A DNA stretch of 31,448 nt, from NCBI GenBank assembly GCA_035646535.1, contig DASRPD010000049.1:1-31448 (forward strand), given 5' to 3'. Position 1 is the first letter of the stretch. Every line of letters starts with the position of its first letter. Shown piece by piece: positions 15,340 to 22,490 of this stretch. The position numbers and the translations under genes are program-made. The stretch is from DASRPD01 sp035646535. GTDB taxonomy: Bacteria > Actinomycetota > Acidimicrobiia > IMCC26256 > JANYLB01. The notes below the pieces were generated by a model, which made no database searches, had not been told where the DNA came from, and saw only the letters and a list, made by a program, of their open reading frames with translations.

Positions 15340-16368
15340 ATGCCCGCGACCATCTACTACGACGACGATGCCGACCTCGGCTTGCTCGACGGCAAGACCG
15401 TGGCCGTGCTCGGGTACGGCTCCCAGGGCCACGCCCACGCACTGAACCTGATGGAGTCGGGCGTCGACGTCGTAGTCGGGCTGCGTGACGGCTCATCCAG
15501 CATCGCCAAGGCCGAAGCTGCCGGTCTGACCGTCTTGACCATCGCCGAGGCGGTCCAGGCCGCCGACGTCGTGATGATGCTCCTGCCCGATACCGAGCAG
15601 AAGAAGATCTACGAGGCCGATGTCGCGCCGCACCTCGAGGTGGGCAACTCACTCGCGTTCGCACACGGCTTCAACATCCACTTCGACCAGATCAAGCCCC
15701 CCGAGGGCGTTGACGTGTGGATGATCGCGCCGAAGGGCCCCGGCCATCTGGTGCGCCGTACCTACGAGGAAGGCGGCGGCGTGCCCGCGCTCGTCGCGGT
15801 GGCTCAGGGTGCCACCGGCAACGCCAAGGCCATCGCGCTTGCCTACGCGAAGGGGATCGGCGCGACACGTGCCGGGGTGCTCGACACGACATTTCGTGAG
15901 GAGACCGAGACCGATCTGTTCGGCGAGCAGGTCGTGCTCTGCGGTGGTCTCGTCGAGCTGATCCGCAACTCCTTCGAGACGCTCGTGGAGGCCGGATACC
16001 AGCCGGAGTCGGCGTACTTCGAGACGCTCCACGAGGTGAAGCTCATCGTCGACCTCATCTACGAGGGTGGCATCACCAACATGCGGTACTCCATCTCCGA
16101 CACTGCCGAATACGGCGACATGACCCGCGGGCCACGAGTGGTCACCTCGTCGACGAAGGCCGAGATGCGCAAGATCCTCGACGAGATCCAGAGCGGCGAG
16201 TTCGCCCAGGAGTGGATCGCCGAGAACGAGGCCGGCCGGCCCAACTTCAAGAGGCTCCAGGAGGCCGGCCGGTCACACCAGATCGAGACGGTCGGCGAGC
16301 AGCTCCGGGCCATGATGCCGTGGATCGGTGCGGGTCGCGCCAAGCCCAGCGACGTCTCCGGCGGCTGA
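15340..16368 (+). CDS. ilvC: Ketol-acid reductoisomerase, class I
   Basis: A 342-residue NADPH- and Mg-dependent enzyme that isomerises and reduces acetolactate to dihydroxy-isovalerate. The Rossmann fingerprint reads AVLGYGSQGHAHALNL with GLRDGSSS after it (Ser residues typical of NADPH preference). IAPKGPGHLVRRTYEEGGGVP and TDLFGEQVVLCGG carry family and metal-binding residues, and ETLHEVKLIVDLIYEGG follows. The short length means class I, without the duplicated C-terminal domain. GGAG (15330-15333) lies 6 nt before the ATG. It is the last enzyme gene of the attenuated ilvBNC operon. Confidence 0.97.
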   Translation: MPATIYYDDDADLGLLDGKTVAVLGYGSQGHAHALNLMESGVDVVVGLRDGSSSIAKAEAAGLTVLTIAEAVQAADVVMMLLPDTEQKKIYEADVAPHLEVGNSLAFAHGFNIHFDQIKPPEGVDVWMIAPKGPGHLVRRTYEEGGGVPALVAVAQGATGNAKAIALAYAKGIGATRAGVLDTTFREETETDLFGEQVVLCGGLVELIRNSFETLVEAGYQPESAYFETLHEVKLIVDLIYEGGITNMRYSISDTAEYGDMTRGPRVVTSSTKAEMRKILDEIQSGEFAQEWIAENEAGRPNFKRLQEAGRSHQIETVGEQLRAMMPWIGAGRAKPSDVSGG

Positions 16369-16393
16369 CCCGCTCCGCCGACTGGCCGGGGTG

Positions 16394-16492
16394 ATGGTCG
16401 GCTTCGCCGTGTTGGCCACGATGCCGCTCGCTGTGTGGGTCCTGCTGGCAACGTGGTGGCCTGACCGATCGAAGGAATCACCGGCGGCTTAG
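16394..16492 (+). CDS. Possible 32-residue single-pass membrane peptide
   Basis: A short frame begins at ATG 16394 (GTG 16391 directly before it) and ends at TAG 16490-16492. It reads MVGFAVLATMPLAVWVLL then ATWWPDRSKESPAA: about 20 hydrophobic residues, two Trp at the membrane edge and a short polar tail. It lies 25 bp after ilvC and its stop codon is also the first three bases of the plsY -10 (TAGGCT). The hydrophobic pattern is unusual for random non-coding sequence, but there is no clear ribosome site. It could be the last gene of the ilv operon or chance. Confidence 0.35.
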   Translation: MVGFAVLATMPLAVWVLLATWWPDRSKESPAA

Positions 16493-16495
16493 GCT
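16490..16495 (+). promoter_or_regulatory. -10 element TAGGCT, leaderless promoter of plsY
   Basis: TAGGCT, exactly 6 nt, then ATG 16502. No Shine-Dalgarno is present, which agrees with a leaderless mRNA. Confidence 0.6.
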
Positions 16496-16501
16496 GCGCG
16501 G

Positions 16502-17104
16502 ATGCTCGTCCTGGCCGCGATCGTGGGGTACCTCTTCGGGACGTTTCCGTCGGCCGATCTCGTGAGTCGCGTCGCCACGCGCGGGCGGGTGGACCTGCGC
16601 CGCGACGGCAGCGGCAACCCCGGCGGGCTCAACGCCATGCGACAGATCGGAACCGGCTGGGGCATCGTGGTCGTCCTCGCCGACCTCCTCAAGGGCACCG
16701 CCGGTGCGTTCGCGGGATGGGCGATCGGGGGCACCGCCGGCGCCTACGCCGCCGCGACGACGTCGATGGCCGGTCACATCTTCCCGGTCTGGACGGGCTT
16801 TCGGGGGGGCAAGGGCGTGGCCACCTCGGCCGGCGCGTGCCTCGCGGTGTTCCCGGCGTTCTTCCCCATCGACGCCGCCGTTGCCGCGGCCGGAGCTCTC
16901 GGCAGCCGTAACCCGGAACGCACCATATGGGTCAACGGCTTCGTGTGGGTGAGCACCGCGCTGATCTGGTGGGGCTTCGAGCTCCCGAACCTGTGGGGTC
17001 CACCGCCGACGCTCGGTCTCGTCATGTTCTCGCTTCTCGGCACCGCGATGGTCGTCGGCAAGTTCCGCGCCGCCGCCCTCGCGGCCCGGCGCGCGGGTAC
17101 CTGA
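16502..17104 (+). CDS. plsY: Glycerol-3-phosphate acyltransferase PlsY family
   Basis: A 200-residue multi-helix inner-membrane protein. PlsY transfers an acyl group from acyl-phosphate to glycerol-3-phosphate to make lysophosphatidate, the first step of phospholipid synthesis. Family motifs are readable but shifted from the usual form: SGNPGGLNAMRQIG where SGNIGATN is common, and GHIFPVWTGFRGGKGVATSAG, which is close to consensus. Hydrophobic segments alternate from residue 1 to the Arg-rich end. Length is normal. The motif-1 changes (GG-L instead of GA-T) are typical of divergent actinobacterial copies, so I keep the family call but the acyl donor is not certain. Its start is set by the leaderless -10 at 16490. 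Confidence 0.85.
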   Translation: MLVLAAIVGYLFGTFPSADLVSRVATRGRVDLRRDGSGNPGGLNAMRQIGTGWGIVVVLADLLKGTAGAFAGWAIGGTAGAYAAATTSMAGHIFPVWTGFRGGKGVATSAGACLAVFPAFFPIDAAVAAAGALGSRNPERTIWVNGFVWVSTALIWWGFELPNLWGPPPTLGLVMFSLLGTAMVVGKFRAAALAARRAGT

Positions 17105-17172
17105 AGTCGGCCGTCGACGGGTTCGACTCGCGAGCCTGCCCGGCGCGCCCCGACCGTTTCGTCGCCGCCGCC

Positions 17173-17199
17173 GCCGGTGCGGACTAGGCGCCGGCGTTT
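17173..17199. terminator. Possible terminator hairpin between convergent plsY and thioesterase
   Basis: GCCGGTGC (17173-17180) pairs with GCGCCGGC (17188-17195), 8 bp including one T-G pair, around a 7-nt loop, and is followed on the plus strand by GTTT. The thioesterase stop codon (17184-17186) lies in the loop. The T-run is weak, so this may be a Rho-aided or bidirectional site. Confidence 0.4.
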
Positions 17200-17693
17200 C
17201 CCTCCAGTCGCGCCGTCGGCGAGGGGATCGTCTGGTCCGAGCCCATCGCGTCGATGAGCTGCGCCCGTCCGAGGACCACGAATTCCGCGGTGCTGCGTGC
17301 CCGCACCTTCTGCCGTGCGACATCGCGGATCTCGGCGGTCGTGTGGATCCGGTCGTCGACCCGCTCGCCAACCCGGGCCTCGACCCGGTACGCGGTGTTG
17401 ATCTTGATGGGCCGATCGAACGTCGTCGCCAGGTGATGGGTGACCGCGAACTGTTGGGAGATCGCGATCGTCGCCCACGCAGCACACTCGTCCAGCAGTG
17501 CAAGGGTGACACCGCCATGCACGTAGTTGGGTGCCCCCGAGAACGTGGTGTCCAGGGTGAAGTCGGCGAACACCACGTCGGTCTCGTCGTCGTGGAAGAA
17601 CGGCACCCGCAGGCCGCCGGTGTTGGCCGGCTCGCAGACGAAGCAGTTCGTCTCGAGCCCCCAGCTGCCGTTCTCGAGCGCATGGATGGTCAT
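17184..17693 (-). CDS. PaaI/hotdog-fold thioesterase family protein
   Basis: A 169-residue single hotdog-domain protein, probably an acyl-CoA thioesterase in the cytosol. The active-site segment reads NYVHGGVTLALLDECAAWA (HGG motif plus catalytic acidic residue), preceded by ADFTLDTTFSGAP and followed by THHLATTFDRPIKINTAYRVEARV, a standard hotdog pattern. Two Cys occur in NCFVCEP near the N-terminus. ATG 17693 is chosen because GAGGGG sits 5 nt upstream; an in-frame ATG at 17708 overlaps the stop of the remnant frame before it. The substrate is unknown. Confidence 0.83.
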   Translation of the reverse strand: MTIHALENGSWGLETNCFVCEPANTGGLRVPFFHDDETDVVFADFTLDTTFSGAPNYVHGGVTLALLDECAAWATIAISQQFAVTHHLATTFDRPIKINTAYRVEARVGERVDDRIHTTAEIRDVARQKVRARSTAEFVVLGRAQLIDAMGSDQTIPSPTARLEGNAGA

Positions 17694-17704
17694 GGTTTCC
17701 CCTC

Positions 17705-17857
17705 TCATGCGCGGCGCGGGCCTTGGGCCTCGGTGAGACCCGCGTGGGCGAGCTCGGAGGCGACGGGTTCGCTCGAGCCCACGCCCACGATGACCAGGTC
17801 GTATCGATCGGGCGTCTCGTGCCTTCGGTCGGCATTCTGAGGGTCGCGTGGTCTCAC
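17705..17857 (-). pseudogene. Short Rossmann-like remnant after lhr
   Basis: A 50-codon frame starts at GTG 17857, which overlaps the bases just after the lhr stop, and ends at TGA 17705-17707. Its middle, DRYDLVIVGVGSSEPVASELAHAG, looks like the first beta-alpha-beta turn of an FAD/NAD(P)-binding oxidoreductase, but the third Gly of GxGxxG is replaced by Glu and the frame stops soon after. That suggests the stub of a deleted oxidoreductase gene. It may still be a short coupled reading frame, since lhr, this frame and the thioesterase follow each other without gaps on the minus strand. The call rests on one short motif only. Confidence 0.35.
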
Positions 17858-17858
17858 C

Positions 17859-20800
17859 CTACCTTTGGAGAGCGGCGCCTTCGGCGCGCAGTACGAGGCC
17901 GCGGTATGCGTCGCGAAAGCCCGCGTCTCGCAGCGCGGCGGCGAACGGCGACTCCCGCACCGCTCGCCCGTCGATGGTGTGGACGTCGAGCTTCGCGAGC
18001 CGCCCGTTCGCGACGAGCGTGGCCAACGGGGTGATCCACTCGTCGCTCTCGGTGAACGTGGTGAGGCCTCGACCACCGCGGTCGAGGTACACCGCCGGCC
18101 GGCCATCGATCAGGACGACGAACGCGCCTGCGGTGCGCGTTGACCGCGGTGCGCCGGTGGTGATGTCCGGCCACGCCAGGGCGGCACCGTAGGGCTGGGC
18201 GGGGTCGGTCGCGGCGAGCACGACCGGCGCCCCGCTCTCGCCGCGCTGGGACCGGAGCCGATCCACCGCGCCGGGGAGCGCGAACTGAGCCGCGCCCAGC
18301 CCGGACACGAAGTAGCCGCGCCGGATTCGTCCGCCCTCTTCCAACGCCCGCAGCACCGGGTACACGGCGGCGAAGCCACCGGGGATCCCTTCGGCCCGCA
18401 CGGCTTCTCGCGTGACGATGCCGTGCCGGTCCAGGAGCTGAGTCGCGATCGCGTGGGCCCGTTCGGTCGAGCCCGGTCGGGGCGTGAGCAACGCCGAGAC
18501 CAGCGACCAGCGGCCGGCGCCCGCGGGTGGCCCGGCTCTGGTCAAGCGGCCGGGCCGGGGCCGCGGTCGGCGCGCGCCGGTGGTGGGCGGAGTCCGGCGT
18601 CGTCTGGCCGTACGCATCGCCAGGCGCGCTCGCAGCGGTGCGAGCGTGTCGTTGGTGACCTCACCGGCCCACACGAGGTCCCACAGGGCGCCGACCAGCT
18701 CGTCTTCGGCGACCGACGTGCCGGCCGCACCGACGAGATCGGCCCAGAACGATGCGCCGTCGTCGGAGAGCTGGGTACGGATCGCGTCGTGGACCGGGCC
18801 CTTCGGGGCGTCGCCCTCCGGGTCGGCGATCAACAGGGGGGCCTGGTCGCGAAACGCCAGGACGACGCGTCCGTCGTAGGACCCCAACGGTCCGGCACCG
18901 ACCCATACGAGCTGTCCCGTGCTCGCGAGCTCGTCGAGCGCCCCAGGGAGGAAGTTCGCCACGCGCGCGCACAGCAGGTCGGCCTCGAGGGTCGACGCGA
19001 CGATCGGTGTCCCTTGGAGCCGTGCGAGTGCGTCGGGGAGCGACCCGTGCGGGCGGTCCGGATCGCGGGCTCCTTGCCAGGCCGTCAGGAACCGGGCGTA
19101 CACGGCCGGTTCGACGGGCTCGACCTCTCGGCGGAGTCGAGCGAGCGATCCTCGGCGCAGGCGCTGGAGCACCTGAACGTTGCACCACTCCTCGGACACA
19201 CCACCCGGGCGGAACTCACCTCGGACGACGCGCGTCTCTTCGGCCAGCCGGGCCAGCACCGGCTCGACCGAGCCGGTTGATATTCCGAAACGGGTCGCGA
19301 CTTCCCGCACCGTGAACGGGGGATGGGTGCGCGCGTAGCGCGCAACGAGATCGCCGATCGGGTCGGCGACGGGTTCGACGAACACTGCGGGGAGATCACC
19401 GGGGATCTCAGCGCCGAGCGCGTCGCGATAGCGCGCCGCGTCCTCGGCTGCGATCACCCGGGTCTCGCCGTCGATGTCGAGTCTGATGACGCGATGCTCC
19501 GAGATCAGGGTCTCGATCCACGCGCCGACCGCGGTCTGGGCGCGCGCCGCGATCTCGTCGTCGGTCAGGTCGCCGAGGTCGCGTACGAGGTCGTGGATGT
19601 CGTCCGGGCCGCGCGCCGGGTGCCAATCCACGTCGAGACGTTGGAGGGCGAGCTCCAGGTCGGCGATGGCTTCGGGGTCGATGAGCTCGCGGAGCTCGTC
19701 GGCACCGAGCAGGTCGGTGAGCAGGTCACGGTCGAGGGTGAGCGCGCCGGCTCGGCGCTCTGCGAGGGGCGTGTCGCCCTCGTACATGTACGCGGCGATC
19801 CAGCCGAACAACAGCGACTGCGCGAACGGCGACGCCCGTGGCGTATCCACCGCTACGACCTGAATCGACCCGCGCCGGAGCCGGGCCAACACGTCACACA
19901 AGGCGGGCAGGTCGAACACGTCGCGCAGGCACTCACGCGTCGTCTCTGCCAACACCGGGAACGACGGATGCCGCGAGGCGATCTCGAGCAGATCCGCGGC
20001 GCGCTGGCGTTGCTGCCACAGCGCGGTGCGGCGGCCGGGTCGGCGTCGGGGCAGGAGCAGCGCTCGGGCCGCGGCCTCACGGAAACGAGCGGCGAACAGC
20101 GCCGTGGCGGGCAGCCGGTCGACGACGAGATCCTCGACCTCCGCGGGATCGATCAGCAGATCCTCGACGGGAACCGACTCTGCCGCGTCGGGGAGGCGCA
20201 CGACGATGCCGTCATCGCTCCACAGCACTTGGACATCGAGGTCGAATCGGCTCGCGAGCCGGGCTTCGAGCGCGAGCGCCCAGGGCGCGTGCACGCGCGA
20301 GCCGAACGGCGAGAGGATGCAGATCCGCCAGTCGCCGATCTCATCGGCGAACCGTTCGACGACAACCGTGCGGTCATCGGGAAGCGAGCCGGTGGCGTCG
20401 GCCTGCTCCCGAAGGTAGGCGAGGAGGTTCGCCGCGGCTCGCGCGTCGAGCGAATATCGGTCGCGCAGCGTGTCGAGCGCCTCCGCCGGGTCGAGCGCGT
20501 GGATCTCTCGGACCGCGGCGCCCAGCGCCCGGCCCAGCTCGATGGGCCGGCCCGGCCGGTCGCCGTGCCAGAAGGGCATGCGGCCCGGCTCACCCGGCGC
20601 GGGGTTCACCACGACTCGATCGCGGGTGATCTCGGTGATGCGCCACGTCGATGCCCCGAGGAGGAACGTCTCGCCCGGGCGACTCTCGTAGACCATCTCC
20701 TCATCGAGCTCGCCCACGCGGGTGCCGTCGGACAGGAACACGCCGAAGAGGCCCCGATCGGCAATCGTTCCCGCGTTCGTGACCGCGAGCCGCTGGGCAC

Positions 20801-22400
20801 TATCGCGCGGCCGAATCCGGCCCGTGGTCCGGTCCCATATGACGCGTGGCGCCAATCCGGAGAACTGATCCGACGGGTAGCGGCCGGCCAGTAGATCGAG
20901 GACCGCGAGGAACGCGTCGTCGGAGAGGTCCGCGTAGTTGGCCGACCGGCGAACGAGTGCGGCCATCTCGTCCACGCCCCAGTCGTCCATCGCGCTCATC
21001 GCGACGATGTGCTGGGCCAGCACGTCGAGCGGGTTGGTCGGCAGCCTGGTCTCTTCGACGATGCCGTCGCGCATCTGGCGAACAACGACCGCGGCCTCGA
21101 GGAGATCCCCTCGGTGCTTCGGGAAGATCGTGCCGTGACTCGGCTCACCGACCCGATGGCCGGCTCGTCCGATTCGCTGCAACCCGCGGGCCGCTGATCC
21201 TGGTGACTCGACTTGCACGACGAGGTCGACGGTGCCCATATCGATGCCGAGCTCGAGTGAGCTCGTCGCGACGATCGCGGCGAGCGCGCCGGTCTTCAGC
21301 TCATCTTCCGCGATCACCCGCTGCTCGTGGCTCAACGAGCCGTGGTGGGCCTTCACGAGCGGCGCCAGTCCCGATTCGGGGCCCCGGCCGGCGAGCTCGT
21401 TGAGGCGACCCGCGAGCCGCTCGGCGAGCCGCCGCGAGTTGGCGAAGATGATCGTGGTGTCGTGCGCCTCGATGAGCTCGAGGATCCGCGGATGCACATG
21501 CGGCCAGATGCTCGAGGTCGTACGGTCGGCGTGGCCGGATGCAGGGCCACCGGGCGGATGGGGCATCGACGCGATGGCCGCGAGGTCGTCGACCGGGACC
21601 TCGATCCGGACATCGAGCGGCTTGGCCGTCCCTGCGTCGACAATCGTGACCGGCCGCGGCGCGCCGTTCCGGTCGTAGCCGCCGAGGAAACGCGCGACGG
21701 TCGCCAGGGGTCGTTGGGTCGCCGAGAGTCCGATCCGTTGGGGTGGGTTGTCGGCGAGATCGTCGAGTCGCTCGAGCGACAGGGAAAGGTGTGCGCCGCG
21801 TTTGTTGCCTGCGACGGAGTGGATCTCGTCGACGATCACGACCTCCACGGAACGCAGCGTCTCCCGCGCGCGGGAGGTGAGCATGAGGTACAGCGACTCC
21901 GGGGTCGTGATGAGGATGTCGGGTGGTCTGCGCACCAGCCGCTGACGGTCCCGTGCGGGTGTGTCACCGGTCCGCAGCGCCACCGTCGGCTGGTGGAACG
22001 CCACCCCGAGCCGGGTGGCGGCCTCGGCCGCGCCGGTGATCGGCGCGCGGAGGTTCTTCTCGACGTCGGACGCGAGTGCCTTCAACGGTGAGATGTACAC
22101 GACGCGGGTGCGGGCCTGACGGGCCGGGACCGGCTCCCGGCCCAGTCGGTCGATCGCCGACAGGAACGCCGCGAGGGTCTTGCCCGATCCGGTCGGGGCG
22201 AGGACCAGGGTGTGACGACCGTCGGAGATCGCCGGCCAGCCGTCGCGTTGCGCCGCCGTCGCCTCCGCGAATGTTGTCTCGAACCAGGTGCGAACCGGTG
22301 GGGCGAACCCGCCGGCCGCCGTGCCTGCCGGGTCCTGTGGGCCAACGGTCGAGCCGGAAGACGAGTCGTCGGAGCTCGGCGGCGTCTCGTCGGGGGTCAC
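17859..22400 (-). CDS. lhr: Lhr-type ATP-dependent helicase
   Basis: A 1513-residue superfamily-2 helicase, full length for Lhr (about 1500 residues). It translocates 3'-5' on single-stranded DNA and unwinds DNA or RNA-DNA hybrids in repair. Motifs, numbered from GTG 22400: Walker A APTGSGKT (68-75), ITTPES, DEIH (191-194), SAT (226-228), SSLELGIDMG (about 380-389) and QRIGRAGHR (about 408-415). Winged-helix, Lhr-core and the long C-terminal domain follow without a break. GTG 22400 is chosen because TACCGT lies exactly 6 nt upstream; the frame extends further but that part is low quality and crosses the divergent promoter. Its TAG (17859-17861) is followed at once by the remnant frame. Confidence 0.95.
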   Translation of the reverse strand: MTPDETPPSSDDSSSGSTVGPQDPAGTAAGGFAPPVRTWFETTFAEATAAQRDGWPAISDGRHTLVLAPTGSGKTLAAFLSAIDRLGREPVPARQARTRVVYISPLKALASDVEKNLRAPITGAAEAATRLGVAFHQPTVALRTGDTPARDRQRLVRRPPDILITTPESLYLMLTSRARETLRSVEVVIVDEIHSVAGNKRGAHLSLSLERLDDLADNPPQRIGLSATQRPLATVARFLGGYDRNGAPRPVTIVDAGTAKPLDVRIEVPVDDLAAIASMPHPPGGPASGHADRTTSSIWPHVHPRILELIEAHDTTIIFANSRRLAERLAGRLNELAGRGPESGLAPLVKAHHGSLSHEQRVIAEDELKTGALAAIVATSSLELGIDMGTVDLVVQVESPGSAARGLQRIGRAGHRVGEPSHGTIFPKHRGDLLEAAVVVRQMRDGIVEETRLPTNPLDVLAQHIVAMSAMDDWGVDEMAALVRRSANYADLSDDAFLAVLDLLAGRYPSDQFSGLAPRVIWDRTTGRIRPRDSAQRLAVTNAGTIADRGLFGVFLSDGTRVGELDEEMVYESRPGETFLLGASTWRITEITRDRVVVNPAPGEPGRMPFWHGDRPGRPIELGRALGAAVREIHALDPAEALDTLRDRYSLDARAAANLLAYLREQADATGSLPDDRTVVVERFADEIGDWRICILSPFGSRVHAPWALALEARLASRFDLDVQVLWSDDGIVVRLPDAAESVPVEDLLIDPAEVEDLVVDRLPATALFAARFREAAARALLLPRRRPGRRTALWQQRQRAADLLEIASRHPSFPVLAETTRECLRDVFDLPALCDVLARLRRGSIQVVAVDTPRASPFAQSLLFGWIAAYMYEGDTPLAERRAGALTLDRDLLTDLLGADELRELIDPEAIADLELALQRLDVDWHPARGPDDIHDLVRDLGDLTDDEIAARAQTAVGAWIETLISEHRVIRLDIDGETRVIAAEDAARYRDALGAEIPGDLPAVFVEPVADPIGDLVARYARTHPPFTVREVATRFGISTGSVEPVLARLAEETRVVRGEFRPGGVSEEWCNVQVLQRLRRGSLARLRREVEPVEPAVYARFLTAWQGARDPDRPHGSLPDALARLQGTPIVASTLEADLLCARVANFLPGALDELASTGQLVWVGAGPLGSYDGRVVLAFRDQAPLLIADPEGDAPKGPVHDAIRTQLSDDGASFWADLVGAAGTSVAEDELVGALWDLVWAGEVTNDTLAPLRARLAMRTARRRRTPPTTGARRPRPRPGRLTRAGPPAGAGRWSLVSALLTPRPGSTERAHAIATQLLDRHGIVTREAVRAEGIPGGFAAVYPVLRALEEGGRIRRGYFVSGLGAAQFALPGAVDRLRSQRGESGAPVVLAATDPAQPYGAALAWPDITTGAPRSTRTAGAFVVLIDGRPAVYLDRGGRGLTTFTESDEWITPLATLVANGRLAKLDVHTIDGRAVRESPFAAALRDAGFRDAYRGLVLRAEGAALQR

Positions 22401-22406
22401 AAAGCC

Positions 22407-22412
22407 ACGGTA
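22407..22412 (-). promoter_or_regulatory. -10 element TACCGT, leaderless promoter of lhr
   Basis: On the minus strand TACCGT, exactly 6 nt, then GTG 22400. The same octamer, GATACCGT, occurs facing the other way at 22440-22447, so the divergent lhr and GGDEF-EAL promoters mirror each other. Confidence 0.6.
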
Positions 22413-22441
22413 TCGACTGGGTTGGACGCTCGTTGTGCCGA

Positions 22442-22447
22442 TACCGT
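22442..22447 (+). promoter_or_regulatory. Possible -10 element TACCGT of the GGDEF-EAL gene
   Basis: Part of the 9-bp inverted repeat ACGGTATCG (22407-22415) / CGATACCGT (22439-22447). A start near 22454 would leave a leader of about 37 nt before GTG 22491, with no well-placed Shine-Dalgarno. The geometry is less convincing than on the lhr side. Confidence 0.35.
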
Positions 22448-22490
22448 CGAAGACCCTCAGCCCCGGAGCGGTCCGTGTCGATAGATCGAC

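Noticed and set aside
17110..17150. GGTTCGACTC resembling a tRNA T-loop
   Set aside because: No paired T-stem, anticodon arm or acceptor stem can be drawn around it.
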